41,860 bases of DNA from Pelomonas sp. KK5 (GTDB lineage Bacteria; Pseudomonadota; Gammaproteobacteria; Burkholderiales; Burkholderiaceae_C), in assembly GCF_001984095.1 (NCBI RefSeq), contig NZ_LYVQ01000027.1:1-41860 (forward strand), in the 5' to 3' direction. Both the position numbers and the translations under genes were made by a program. This document shows, piece by piece, positions 1 to 8,649 of the stretch (the stretch's first letter is position 1; each line of letters begins with the position of its first letter). The notes below the pieces were generated by a model. The model did not search any database and had not been told where the DNA came from. It saw only the letters and a program-made list of their open reading frames with translations.

Positions 1-475
1 GCACCGCGCGGGCCAGCGAGGTCTTGCCGACGCCGCCGCTGCCGATCACGCTGACCAGGCGCTCGCGGGCCAGCAGCTCGCCGACCGCCGCCTCGTCCAG
101 CTCGCGGCCGATCAGCGCATGCAGGGAGGCGGCAACGCTGGGCGCCGGGGCCGGCGCCGCATCGTCGGCCAGGGCCTCGGCGCTGAGCTGGTAGCCCAGG
201 CCCGCCACGGTGGCGATGGCGCCCGCGCCGAGCAGCTTGCGCAGCGCGGCGATCTGCACCGAGACGTTGTTCTCCTCCACCACCAGGCCCGGCCAGGCGG
301 CATCGAGCAGCTGCTGCTTGGTGACCATCTGGCCACGCCGCTCGACCAGCGCCAGCAGCACCGCGAAGGCGCGGGCACCGACGGTGACCGCGGCGCCGCG
401 CACGCGCAGGAGCCGTTCGTCGGGGCGGATTTCCCAATGGGCAAAGCGGATCGCGGCTCTGGATACGGCGGGCAC
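1..475 (-). CDS. Winged-helix regulator with P-loop ATPase domain (5' part)
   Basis: The gene runs off the left edge; only about 158 N-terminal residues are present. They form an OmpR/PhoB-like winged helix (a stretch with HWEIRPDERLLRV, then VTKQQLLDAAWPG and VEENNVSVQIAALRKLLG), followed by a linker and the Walker A motif GSGGVGKTSLA. This layout is that of the large transcriptional regulators with a C-terminal NTPase and often TPR-like repeats. The function is presumably a cytoplasmic ATP-dependent transcriptional activator; the target is unknown. The start is uncertain: the GTG at 475 is the first plausible in-frame start ahead of the conserved domain, but the frame stays open further upstream. 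It is divergent from the S41 protease gene, so it may control that gene; this is inference from position only. Confidence 0.75.
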   Translation of the reverse strand, partial: MPAVSRAAIRFAHWEIRPDERLLRVRGAAVTVGARAFAVLLALVERRGQMVTKQQLLDAAWPGLVVEENNVSVQIAALRKLLGAGAIATVAGLGYQLSAEALADDAAPAPAPSVAASLHALIGRELDEAAVGELLARERLVSVIGSGGVGKTSLARAV

Positions 476-557
476 TGCGGGGACCTCGGGTTGGATCGGG
501 CCGAATGTACCGCTAACCTCCAGCCTCGACGCATCCCCACGACTGGGACAAATAACC

Positions 558-2435
558 ATGACACCCGCCCCGCAGATCGGCCGCGCCGAACGCCTGCAGA
601 TCCTCGATGCCGTCGAGCTCGTGCTCGGCGAGCTCTATGCCCATTTGAGCCTCAAGCGGGCCCGCTACGGCGTCGATCCGCTGCAGCGCCTGCAGATCCT
701 GCGCTCCGACGCGCGCGGCCGCCAGGACGCGGCGGCCTTCCATGCCGAGCTGTCGGCAATATTCACGCAGCTGCGCGACTACCACACCCGTTACATCTGG
801 CATCGCGAGCGCACCGGCCAGGTCGCCGCCCTGCCCTTCCTGGCGGAGATGTACGGGCCGGACGATGCGCCGCGCTATCTCGTCACCAAGATCGGCCGGG
901 CCTTGAGCGCCGGCAGCTTCCGGCCGGGCGTGGAGCTGCTGCGCTGGAACGGGGTGCCGATCGACCGCGCGGTGCTGCGCCATGCCGAGCAGGAGTGCGC
1001 CGGCCGGCCCGACGGGCTGCGCGCCGCCGCGATGTCCACGCTCACGCTGCGCTCGCTGCAGTTCGGGCCGCCGCCGGACGAGCAGTGGGTCGTGATCGGC
1101 TACCGCATCGCGGACGACGCGCCGGAACAGGAGATCCGCCTGGACTGGCGCATCATCGCCGCGCCGCAGGCCCGGCGGCTGCAGGGCGGCGCGCCCAACG
1201 GCACCGGCAACCCGCACCTGCGCGCCTTCAACCGCGCGGCCGGCGCGGTGCGCCACGCCAAGATGGCGCTGTTCGCGCCCGAGGCGCTGGAGGGTCAGGT
1301 CTTGCGCCAGGCCCGCTGGCAGGACCTCGGCGCGGGCGTGCGCACGCAGGCGCTGGACACCTCGCTGCCCGACCTGCTGCGGGTGCAGCTGCTGCAGGTC
1401 GACGACGGTCCGGCGAAATCGGCAACCGTGGGCTACCTGCGCATCTTCGGCTTCGACGTGGAGCCCGCCGTGCTGCTGGGCGAGCTGCTGCACCTGATCC
1501 CGCAGCTGCCGCGCGAGGGCCTGATCATCGACGTGCGCGGCAACCCCGGCGGCAACATCGCCGCGGCCGAGCGGGCGCTGCGCCTGTTCACGCCGCATCC
1601 CATCGTGCCGACCAGCTTCGCGCTGCGCGCCACGCCGCGCACCCGCGCGCTGGCCCAGCCGCAGCTGCAGGAGATCGGCGCGGCGCTGCGGCCCTGGCGC
1701 GAGTCGCTGGACACCGCGCTGCGCAACGGCGAGCTCTACACGCGCGCCCACCCGCTGACCGAGCTGCAGGCCTGCAACGCGATCGGCCAGCGCTACGGCG
1801 GCACCGTGCTGCTGGTGGCGGACACGTCCACCTACTCGGCCGGCGACCTGTTCACCGCCGGCTTCGTGGACAACGGCGTCGGCCCCTTCGTCTGCGTGGG
1901 CCAGGCCACCGGTGGCGGCGGCGCCAATGCCTGGGACTACGGCGAGATCCGCGAAGCGCTGGCCGAGGCCGGCGTGCAGCTGCCCGCGCTGCCGAGGGAC
2001 GTGGGCATGTCCTTCGCGTTCCGCCGCGCGCTGCGCGCCGGGCCCAGCGAGGGCCTGCTGATCGAGGACCTGGGCATCCCCGCCGCCAGCCGCTACGCGA
2101 TGAGCCGCGACGACCTGCTGCACGGCAACCGCGACCTGCTGCGCCACTGCATCGGCCGGCTGCGCGCGGCCGGGCCGGGCAGCGCGATGGAGCTGGACCT
2201 GGCGAGCGACGAACAGGGCGCGCCGGTCTTGGTCGTCGAGACCCGCGGGCTCGAGCTGGTGGACCTGTACGTGGACGAGCACCCCTTCGGCAGCTTCCCG
2301 GTGCAGCGGCGCGGCCAGCGGCTGGAGATCGCGCTGGGCGCGGACGCGCGGCGCGTCGAGGCGCAGGGCTTTGCCGGCGGGCGCCTGCGCCAGCAGCGCA
2401 AGGCAATGCTGGACGACCAGGTTTCCGCCCGGTAA
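558..2435 (+). CDS. S41-family (C-terminal processing protease-like) peptidase
   Basis: 625-residue protein. I chose the ATG at 558 because the frame upstream of it lies antisense to the divergent regulator and does not look like protein. Residues about 110-165 resemble a PDZ-like region (PGVELLRWNGVPIDRAV). The C-terminal core has the S41 hallmarks: GLIIDVRGNPGGN at 321-333 and TSTYSAGDLFTAGF at 423-436, where Ser427 would be the nucleophile, followed by a glycine-rich GQATGGGGANAW segment. There is no signal peptide or membrane segment, so it is probably cytoplasmic, unlike most CtpA proteases. The lysine of the Ser/Lys dyad cannot be assigned by eye, so peptidase activity is likely but not certain. 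Confidence 0.8.
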   Translation: MTPAPQIGRAERLQILDAVELVLGELYAHLSLKRARYGVDPLQRLQILRSDARGRQDAAAFHAELSAIFTQLRDYHTRYIWHRERTGQVAALPFLAEMYGPDDAPRYLVTKIGRALSAGSFRPGVELLRWNGVPIDRAVLRHAEQECAGRPDGLRAAAMSTLTLRSLQFGPPPDEQWVVIGYRIADDAPEQEIRLDWRIIAAPQARRLQGGAPNGTGNPHLRAFNRAAGAVRHAKMALFAPEALEGQVLRQARWQDLGAGVRTQALDTSLPDLLRVQLLQVDDGPAKSATVGYLRIFGFDVEPAVLLGELLHLIPQLPREGLIIDVRGNPGGNIAAAERALRLFTPHPIVPTSFALRATPRTRALAQPQLQEIGAALRPWRESLDTALRNGELYTRAHPLTELQACNAIGQRYGGTVLLVADTSTYSAGDLFTAGFVDNGVGPFVCVGQATGGGGANAWDYGEIREALAEAGVQLPALPRDVGMSFAFRRALRAGPSEGLLIEDLGIPAASRYAMSRDDLLHGNRDLLRHCIGRLRAAGPGSAMELDLASDEQGAPVLVVETRGLELVDLYVDEHPFGSFPVQRRGQRLEIALGADARRVEAQGFAGGRLRQQRKAMLDDQVSAR

Positions 2436-2497
2436 AGCCTGTCGGCGGCGGCACGGCGGATGCCGTTCCTGGGGTGTATTCCCCTGGAGTCCGCATC

Positions 2498-2839
2498 ATG
2501 TCCTACCGCCTTCCGCTGCTGGCCCTCGCGGCCATCTCCGCCGCCGTCTCGCTGAGCGGCTGCATCGTCGCCCCCGCCCGCGGGGCCTATGCCTACGACG
2601 GCGCCGTCGTCACCGTGGCGCCGCCGGCGCCGCAGGTCGAGTACTACGGCGCCCCGCCGACGCCCGGCTACATCTGGCTGGGCGGCTACTGGAACTGGGT
2701 CGGCGGCCGCCACGTCTGGGTCGGCGGCCACTGGGAGGCGCCGCGGGCGGGCTACCACTGGGTGCCGCACGCCTGGGTGCATGCCGGCAACGGCTGGCGC
2801 ATGGAGCCGGGGCGCTGGGAGCGCCACCGTCACGATTGA
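2498..2839 (+). CDS. YXWGXW-repeat lipoprotein
   Basis: 113 residues. The N-terminus is a lipoprotein signal (LPLLALAAISAAVSLSGC), so Cys would be lipidated and the protein exported to the envelope. The mature part is rich in Tyr, Trp and Gly, with YIWLGGYWNW and HVWVGGHW units typical of the YXWGXW repeat family of Gram-negative lipoproteins, whose function is unknown. A GGAG ribosome binding site sits just ahead of the ATG. It follows the S41 gene by 62 bases and may be read with it. It ends 3 bases from the pilus operon, tail to tail. No partner or pathway can be named. Confidence 0.85.
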   Translation: MSYRLPLLALAAISAAVSLSGCIVAPARGAYAYDGAVVTVAPPAPQVEYYGAPPTPGYIWLGGYWNWVGGRHVWVGGHWEAPRAGYHWVPHAWVHAGNGWRMEPGRWERHRHD

Positions 2840-2842
2840 GCG

Positions 2843-3337
2843 TCAGTAGTAGGTCAGCGTCACGTTGATCGTGTCGGCGTACACCCCCGGCACCGCCGCC
2901 AGCTGGCGGGCCGGGATGCGGCCGTAGACCCACACCGTCTGGGCCGGCGCGAGGCCCAGCACGTCCAGCAGCAGCGAGAGATTGGCCAGTTGCGTGGCGC
3001 CGCTGCCGTCGCCGAGGATGGTCGTGTAGGACGCATCGGTATAGAGGTTGTAGTCCAGCGTGTTGGCGCCGCTGCGCAGCTTGCGGGTGCCGTAGCTGCC
3101 GCTGCTGCCGGTGCTGATCGCCACGGTCATCGGGATCAGCAGCCCAGCCACGCCGCCGCAGCTGACGCTGACGCTGCCGGTGCTGTCCGTCGGGCTGAAG
3201 GACATCGGGTTGTAGCTGCCGAAGGCCACGTTGGCCGTGGTCAGCGTGCAGGTGCACAGCGGCAGCACGCACAGCGCCCGCGCCGGCAGCGCCGCGGACA
3301 GCAGCAGGAACAGCACGAGCAGCATCTTCTTGGTCAT
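2843..3337 (-). CDS. Spore coat U (SCPU) domain protein, probable pilus tip or minor subunit
   Basis: 164 residues with a Sec signal peptide (LLVLFLLLSAALPARA) and an SCPU/Csu-type pilin domain: an early Cys pair region (CVLPLCTCTLTTANVAFGSY), the central SVSCGG, and the terminal VPGVYADTINVTLTYY. These subunits assemble by donor-strand exchange through the periplasmic chaperone and usher. It is the last gene of the operon, 4 bases after the usher stop. In Csu-like operons the last gene encodes the tip adhesin, but CsuE-type tips have two domains and are about twice this size. Here a single domain is present, so it is either a minimal tip or a minor subunit. Confidence 0.85.
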   Translation of the reverse strand: MTKKMLLVLFLLLSAALPARALCVLPLCTCTLTTANVAFGSYNPMSFSPTDSTGSVSVSCGGVAGLLIPMTVAISTGSSGSYGTRKLRSGANTLDYNLYTDASYTTILGDGSGATQLANLSLLLDVLGLAPAQTVWVYGRIPARQLAAVPGVYADTINVTLTYY

Positions 3338-3341
3338 CGCA

Positions 3342-5693
3342 TCACCGGCAGGTCAATGAGCCCAGGTCGGGCAGGTCGTCATGATCGCGCTCGGGCGGCA
3401 GCACGAGCTCGAATTCGCAGTGGGCGCTGCCGCCGGCCCAGGCGGCCGACACGGTGTTGCGCCCCTCGGCCAGGCCGGCCAGGTAGCTGCGGCCATCCAG
3501 CCCGACCGGGAAGCGGCGTGCGGCACCGGCCTGCAGCATCGCACCCGGCGGCAGCGGCTGGCCCGCCGCGTCGAGCACCCGCAGGCTGGCCGCGCGCCCG
3601 CGCGTGACCGGGAAGGCGATGGTGCTGGCGCTGCGGGCGGCCGGGGTCAGGCGGATCTCCAGCGCCTCGAGCTCCACGTCCATCGGCAGGTCGGCCGCCT
3701 CCACGCCGACGCGGTTGGACTCGTAGCCGCGCAGCTGCGTGACGAAGGCCCGGCCATTGCGGTCGGTACGGGCCACCACCTGGTTGTCCTGCAGCACCCG
3801 CACGCCCGGCTGGCCGCCGACGTCCACCAGCGCCATGCCGCCGTCGATGCGGCGGCCGGCGAACAGGCTGCCGTCCAGCAGCGCGAGGCCGCCGCTGGCG
3901 CTGGCGCGGGCCTCGGTGTTGCCGTTGCGCCGCGCGATGCCGGCGCCGAGCACCGCGTGGTCGCCCTGCCAGCTGCCCTGGGCGAGCTGGTGGCCGCCGC
4001 TTTCGGCGAGCAGTTGGTAGCCGTAGTCGGAGCCGAGGCCGGGATTGCGCTGCAGCTGCACCTGGACCGGATTCACGGAGGAGCCGGCCTGCCCGCCCGA
4101 TTGGCGCTGCGTGCTGACGCCGCCGCTGTAGTGCTGGCCCAGCGAGAAGTTCCAGCTGAGCGCCACCATCGTGGAGCCGCCCGGCATCAGGTCGCGGAAC
4201 AGGGCCAGGCCGACATAGCCGCTGCGCCCCAGGTCCACGCCGTAGTTCAGCTGCGCCAGCCGGCTCGGCGCGCTGCCGCCGCGCTGGTCCAGCCAGCTCA
4301 TGCCCAGCGACTGGCCGCGCCAGGAGGTGCCCAGCGCCAGCGTCAGCACCTGGCGCGGCACGCTCACCGTGCCGAGCTGGCTGAAGCCCGGGCTGGCGCG
4401 CCGCCACTGCACGCTGCCGCTCCAGTCGCGGGCCTGGCGGTCCAGGCCGGCCACCAGCAGCCAGCCGCTGCCCTGCTCGTCCGAGCGGCTGGCCGCGGCC
4501 GACAGCAGGCCGGTGCCCAGCTCCGGCCACAGCATCCAGCCCGAGGCGCCCAGCGCCTGCTGGTGCGGGCTGGCTTCGCCGCGCAGCTCGGTGGTGAAGC
4601 GGTTGCTGATCCCGCGCCGCAGGGTGGCGCTGAGCAGGCCGGGGCCGTAGGCGTTGCTGCGCACGCCGTAGTCCTTGCGCTGAGCGCCGACTTCGAGGCT
4701 GTAGGCGCTGAGGCCCGGCTTGAGCAGCGCCGGGCTCACGTAGTAGGGCGTGACGACGACCTGCTCGCGCCCCAGCAGGTCCTTGACCACGGTGCGGATC
4801 TCGCCCTGCCCGGTCACGACCGGCAGCTCCGCGAGGTCGAAGGCGCCGGCCTGCACCCGGCTCTGCAGGCGCTGGCCGTTGTTGACGTAAACGTCCAGCG
4901 TGGACGGCAGCGAGGCCTCGCCGCGCACCGTCGGCAGCGGGAAGCTCAGGTAGCCGGGCTGCAGCGAGAAGTCGCTGCCCCATTGCAGGCCGCCGAAGCG
5001 CAGCGCGCGACCCCAGGCGCCGGGCTCGCTGATCGCATCGCCGAGGCGCAGCGTGCGCAGCTGGCCGGGGTCGTCGTTCTGCCAGCGGGTGTCCAGCCGC
5101 ACGCCACGGCCCTCGCTGCGCGCCACGCCGGTGCTGCTGAAGGCTCCATGCGGGCTGAACAGGCCCAGTTCCCACAGCGCATCGGCCACGCTGGGGCTGC
5201 CCGGCACCGTCTGCCACTGGGCGTCGTAGTTCAGGTAAGGCGCCCAGATCGAGGGCTGGGTGACCCGCGCCGCGCCGGCCCCGAGCTCCAGGCGCTGGTC
5301 GTCGAAGGCCGAGGCCGGGGCGCGGATCTCGAGCGTCTGGCTGGCCTCGTCGATGTGCCAGTCGACCGCGCCGGTGGCCAGCAGCAGGTGGACCTCGCCG
5401 TCGATCATCCGGGGCGCGGCATTGGGCAGGCGCAGGTGCAACTCGCCCCAGACGGCCGTCGGGATCGCCAGCCCCTCGCTGAGCCGCACCGCGCGCACCA
5501 TGCCGTCCTGCGGCACGCCGTTGATCGTCAGCGCCAGCAGCAGGGTCTCGCCCCACTGCGGCTTGGGCGGCGGGAAGCCCTGGGCCACCTGCGCCCGCAC
5601 GCTGCCGCCCTGCAGGAGAAGCCCGGCGGCAAGGAGAGGAAGAGCGATCCGGAGCACCCGGCTGAAGCGCGCCGCTTCAGGGCTTCGGCGCAT
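3342..5693 (-). CDS. Fimbrial outer-membrane usher (FimD/CsuD-like)
   Basis: 783 residues, a normal length for archaic (sigma-class) ushers. A signal peptide (VLRIALPLLAAGLLLQGGSVRAQ) is followed by the N-terminal chaperone-binding domain, a long beta-barrel region rich in alternating aromatic and Gly residues (for example YGVDLGRSGYVGLALF), and a C-terminal PapC-like domain (VTRGRAASLRVLDAAGQPLP). It forms the outer-membrane pore that drives pilus polymerisation. The start at 5693 overlaps the chaperone stop by 17 bases, indicating translational coupling. The order chaperone, usher, SCPU matches csuC-D-E. Identification is firm; the pilus type (archaic) is inferred from the SCPU subunits. 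Confidence 0.92.
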   Translation of the reverse strand: MRRSPEAARFSRVLRIALPLLAAGLLLQGGSVRAQVAQGFPPPKPQWGETLLLALTINGVPQDGMVRAVRLSEGLAIPTAVWGELHLRLPNAAPRMIDGEVHLLLATGAVDWHIDEASQTLEIRAPASAFDDQRLELGAGAARVTQPSIWAPYLNYDAQWQTVPGSPSVADALWELGLFSPHGAFSSTGVARSEGRGVRLDTRWQNDDPGQLRTLRLGDAISEPGAWGRALRFGGLQWGSDFSLQPGYLSFPLPTVRGEASLPSTLDVYVNNGQRLQSRVQAGAFDLAELPVVTGQGEIRTVVKDLLGREQVVVTPYYVSPALLKPGLSAYSLEVGAQRKDYGVRSNAYGPGLLSATLRRGISNRFTTELRGEASPHQQALGASGWMLWPELGTGLLSAAASRSDEQGSGWLLVAGLDRQARDWSGSVQWRRASPGFSQLGTVSVPRQVLTLALGTSWRGQSLGMSWLDQRGGSAPSRLAQLNYGVDLGRSGYVGLALFRDLMPGGSTMVALSWNFSLGQHYSGGVSTQRQSGGQAGSSVNPVQVQLQRNPGLGSDYGYQLLAESGGHQLAQGSWQGDHAVLGAGIARRNGNTEARASASGGLALLDGSLFAGRRIDGGMALVDVGGQPGVRVLQDNQVVARTDRNGRAFVTQLRGYESNRVGVEAADLPMDVELEALEIRLTPAARSASTIAFPVTRGRAASLRVLDAAGQPLPPGAMLQAGAARRFPVGLDGRSYLAGLAEGRNTVSAAWAGGSAHCEFELVLPPERDHDDLPDLGSLTCR

Positions 5694-6423
5694 CGGCGTC
5701 GTTCAGCGCCACCATGCGGATGCCGTCCTCGGTCTGGACCTGCACCTGGGCGACCCGCGATTCCGCCGGCAGCTTGAACACGCGCTGCTCGCCCGGGAAG
5801 ATCACCGAGGGCCCGCCCTTCTGCGCCACGGCGGCCAGCGCCTCGCCACCGGGGCCCTGCAGGCGCAGCTCGGCCACCTTCAGGTGCACGTTGCCGGCGT
5901 TGTTGACCTGGGCGAGCAGCGAGCCGTCCGGCGCGCGGGTGACCTGCCAGCGCTCGCTGCGCCTGACCTGGGCCGGCGCCACGTAGACCGGCACCCGCAT
6001 CGTCACCAGCACGCGCACGCTGCCGGAAAGCTGCTGGAAGTCCGCCGCCTGCGGCATCGGCACCTCGCGCAGGATGATGCGGTAGGTGCCCTCCTGGGCC
6101 AGTTCCTGGCTGCGGCGCAGGCCCACGCGCAGAACCTGGGTGGCGCCGGGCTGCACGGTGAAGACCGGCGGGTTGATGATCAGGTCGGTGGTCGGGCCGT
6201 CGTGGTCCTGGCCGTTGACGCGGGTCCAGAGGATCGCCTCGGCCTGCATCAGCACCGGCTCCTGGCCGTTGTTGATGACCTGCACCGTGCTGCGGTCGTT
6301 GTTGCGGTCCAGCCGCACATTGACCGGCATCAGCGTGACGTCGGCGGCCTGGGCTGCGAGCGGCAGCGCCGCGGCGACGGAGAAAAGGACGGACAAGAGA
6401 TATCGGATCGCTCGGTTCATCAT
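5677..6423 (-). CDS. Periplasmic pilus assembly chaperone (PapD/CsuC-like)
   Basis: 248 residues. A signal peptide (YLLSVLFSVAAALPLAAQA) precedes an N-terminal PapD-like immunoglobulin domain: VTLMPVNVRLDRNNDRSTV, with QVINNGQEPVLMQAEAILW, then NPPVFTVQPGATQVLRVGL. A second domain ends at the stop. Such chaperones cap SCPU subunits in the periplasm and deliver them to the usher. Two adjacent ATG codons (6423 and 6420) are possible starts, both behind a GGGAGGCGAG ribosome binding site. It lies 29 bases after the major pilin gene and overlaps the usher. Confidence 0.9.
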   Translation of the reverse strand: MMNRAIRYLLSVLFSVAAALPLAAQAADVTLMPVNVRLDRNNDRSTVQVINNGQEPVLMQAEAILWTRVNGQDHDGPTTDLIINPPVFTVQPGATQVLRVGLRRSQELAQEGTYRIILREVPMPQAADFQQLSGSVRVLVTMRVPVYVAPAQVRRSERWQVTRAPDGSLLAQVNNAGNVHLKVAELRLQGPGGEALAAVAQKGGPSVIFPGEQRVFKLPAESRVAQVQVQTEDGIRMVALNDADAPKP

Positions 6424-6452
6424 GCTCGCCTCCCTGGCGGTTCGTTGTGAAC

Positions 6453-6947
6453 TCAGTAGCTGACGGTGACGGTAACAGTGTCTGTGTACGTCCCCGGAAC
6501 GACGTTGGCAAGAGAGGGCAGGCGGCCGTAGATGTTCAGCGTCTGCGCGCTGCCACTGCCGGTGCCGCTGTAGGTGGCGCTGCTGGCGGTGCCGTCGCCC
6601 CAGACGCTGGAGTGGCCGGTGTCCAGGTAGAGCTGGTAGGCCAGCGAGCGGGCACCGCTCTTCATCGCCCGGGCGCTGAAGTTGGAAGCGCCGCCGGCAT
6701 TGCTGCCCGCGTTCAGCGCCACGGTGTAGGGCGTGGTGTTGGTGCACTGCACGCTCAGCGTGGAGGTGGCGTCCAGCGGGGTGGCCGTGGCCAGCGGGTC
6801 GATGCTGCCGCCGAAGTTCAGCGTGGTGCCGCTGACGGTGCAGGAGCTGACGACGGTGGCGGTGACCTGGAAGGTGTTGCCGGCCGTGCCCGCCCAGGAC
6901 AGGCAAGGCGTCAGCAGGGCGGCGATCAGGATGCGCTTGGCGTTCAT
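6453..6947 (-). CDS. SCPU-domain major pilin (CsuA/B-like)
   Basis: 164 residues with a short signal peptide (RILIAALLTPCLSWA). The mature protein has the Csu pilin pattern: [38 protein letters not shown], and a terminal [15 protein letters not shown] strand. The two cysteines would form the conserved disulfide. The start at 6947 has a GGAGAAA ribosome binding site. It is second in the operon, 31 bases after the response regulator. By eye it matches the pilin at 38048-38554 over most positions, so the two are recent paralogues or were exchanged. It is probably the shaft subunit, given its place before the chaperone. Confidence 0.9.
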   Translation of the reverse strand: MNAKRILIAALLTPCLSWAGTAGNTFQVTATVVSSCTVSGTTLNFGGSIDPLATATPLDATSTLSVQCTNTTPYTVALNAGSNAGGASNFSARAMKSGARSLAYQLYLDTGHSSVWGDGTASSATYSGTGSGSAQTLNIYGRLPSLANVVPGTYTDTVTVTVSY

Positions 6948-6978
6948 GGTGTATTTCTCCCCGGGATGAAGTGTCGTG

Positions 6979-7824
6979 TCAAAGGGCACCGAAGGCGCTG
7001 GCCTCGGCAAGGGTCAGCAGGCCGCCAGGCGAGACGGCATCGTTCGGAAACAGGGCCATGCCGATCTCCACGGCCAGGCGGATGTGCGCGTCGCCGTGCT
7101 GGATCGGCTCGGCGGCCAGTGCGCCCAGGCGGCGGGCATAGGCGGTGGCCAGGCCGGCGTCTTCCAGCCGGGTCAGCACCACGCAGAACTGCGAGGGCGA
7201 GGGCCGCGCGACGATGTCGGCCTCGGAGCAGGCCAGGCGCAGCCGCTCGGTGACCTGCAGCTCCACCTGCTCGGCCAGAGCGGCAGGCAGCGTCGCCAGG
7301 CCTTCGATGCGCAGCACGTAGACCGCCAGGTGGCAGCCGTCCTGGGTGGCCTGGCGGGAGGCCTGGTCCAGGCGCTCGTGCAGGACGGCGTCGCAGCACA
7401 GGCCGGTCAGGCCGGCGCGCAGCAGCAGCGCCGGCGGCTCATCGCCGGCGGCCGTGCCGCGGCCCATGGCCTCGGCCGTGGCAAGGTGGTCGAACAGGGT
7501 TTCCAGGCCGGTGCCCTTGTCGTAGAAGGCGTCGGCACCGGCCCGCAGGCAGATCGGGCGCCAGGCATCGGCATCCTGGCTGGTGAGCACCGCGATGTGG
7601 CCGTCGAAGCCGCCGCGGCGCAGCGCGGCAAGCAGCTTGATGCCCGAGCCTTCGGCCAGGGCCAGGTCCGTCAGCACGACGTCCGGGCGGGTCCACTGGA
7701 TCATCGCCAGCGCCTGGGTTTCGCCCATCGCCTCGCCGACCACCCGCATGCCGGGCATCTGGTTGAGGCGGCGGACCAGCAGGCGGCGGATCGCGGGCGA
7801 ATCCTCGACAAGAAAAACATTCAT
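6979..7824 (-). CDS. Response regulator: receiver domain plus degenerate GGDEF-like domain
   Basis: 281 residues. The receiver domain (1-125) has the acidic pair E7/D8, phospho-acceptor D53 (VVLTDLALAEGSG), the LTSQ switch and K105-like FYDKGT. Residues about 135-281 follow the diguanylate cyclase fold, ending in GMALFPNDAVSPGGLLTLAEA. However, the GGDEF position reads SPSQF (ARPSPSQFCVVL), so cyclase activity is not expected. There is no DNA-binding domain. The start has a GGGAG ribosome binding site. It heads the pilus operon, suggesting an output by protein contact or as a dead nucleotide sensor controlling pilus production. The partner kinase is not in the window. Confidence 0.85.
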   Translation of the reverse strand: MNVFLVEDSPAIRRLLVRRLNQMPGMRVVGEAMGETQALAMIQWTRPDVVLTDLALAEGSGIKLLAALRRGGFDGHIAVLTSQDADAWRPICLRAGADAFYDKGTGLETLFDHLATAEAMGRGTAAGDEPPALLLRAGLTGLCCDAVLHERLDQASRQATQDGCHLAVYVLRIEGLATLPAALAEQVELQVTERLRLACSEADIVARPSPSQFCVVLTRLEDAGLATAYARRLGALAAEPIQHGDAHIRLAVEIGMALFPNDAVSPGGLLTLAEASAFGAL

Positions 7825-7927
7825 CTCTTTTGCTCCCTGACTTGTTGGATCTCAGTGTTCCAAAAGCAGGGAGCGCCCGGCAGCGGGCGTTGCCGGCAGC
7901 GCCGGTGCAGCGATGCTGCAATCCGGC

Positions 7928-7944
7928 GTAGGGAAGTTGCCTAC
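7928..7944. promoter_or_regulatory. Palindromic operator candidate GTAGGGAAGTTGCCTAC
   Basis: A 17-bp dyad (GTAGG-N7-CCTAC with inner AA/TT) centred about 112 bases upstream of the response regulator that heads the pilus operon. It overlaps the stop codon of livF. The same dyad with one changed central base and one changed flank base lies ahead of the other SCPU pilin gene at 38708-38724. The half-site TTNCCTAC resembles the heptads bound by NarL/FixJ-family regulators such as BvgA; this comparison is from memory of the family and is not tested. Confidence 0.6.
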
Positions 7945-8649
7945 ACGCCCGTCGCGTGGCCGACGCCCAGCCAGGCATCCAGCGGGGCCGGGTCGGCCCG
8001 CAGCGCGGCGCTGCCGGCGCGCAGCACGATGCCGCCGCGGTCCAGCACCAGCGCCTGGTCCGTCACCGCCAGGATCATCTGCGGATGCTGCTCGACGACG
8101 ATGGCCGACAGGCCCTCCTCGCGGGTGACGCGGCGGATCGCGTTCAGCAGGTCCTCGACGATGATGGGTGCCAGGCCTTCCAGCGGCTCGTCCAGCAGCA
8201 GCAGGCGCGGGTTGAGCATCAGCGCGCGGCCGAAGGCCAGCATCTGCTGCTCGCCGCCGGAGAGCTGGTTGCCGAGGTTGCGGCGGCGCTCTTCCAGACG
8301 GGGAAAGAGTTCATACACGCGCTGCTCGGTCCAGGGGCCGGGGCGGGCGACGGCCGTGAGGTTCTCGGCCACCGTCAGCGACTTGAAGATGTTGCGCTCC
8401 TGCGGCACCCAGCCGATGCCGGCGGCGGCGCGCTTGTGAGCGGGCAGCGGGGTCAGGTCCTGCCCGGCCAGCCGGATCGTGCCGGCGTGCCGGCGGGTGA
8501 CGCCGACCAGCGTGTCGATCAGCGTGGTCTTGCCGCTGCCGTTGCGGCCCAGCAGGGCGAGGGACCGGCCGGCTTCGAGGGAGAAGCTGACGTCGCTGAG
8601 GACGACGGCCTCGCCGTGGCCGCAGGTGAGGCCCTGCACATCGAGCAGT

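Noticed and set aside
112-564. 150-residue minus-strand frame at the left edge
   Set aside because: A different frame of the same strand encodes a clear winged helix and P-loop, and this frame is Arg/Pro/Ser-rich noise.
513-2282. 589-residue open frame antisense to the S41 protease gene
   Set aside because: It is rich in Gln, Arg, Ala and Val as expected for the shadow of a GC-rich gene, matches no family, and the sense gene has clear peptidase motifs.
3381-5777. 798-residue open frame on the plus strand opposite the usher gene
   Set aside because: Low-complexity shadow frame; the minus strand encodes a full usher with signal peptide and recognised domains.
7928-7944. Terminator after livF
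   Set aside because: The dyad has short five-base outer arms around a seven-base centre and no T-run, so an operator fits better than a terminator.
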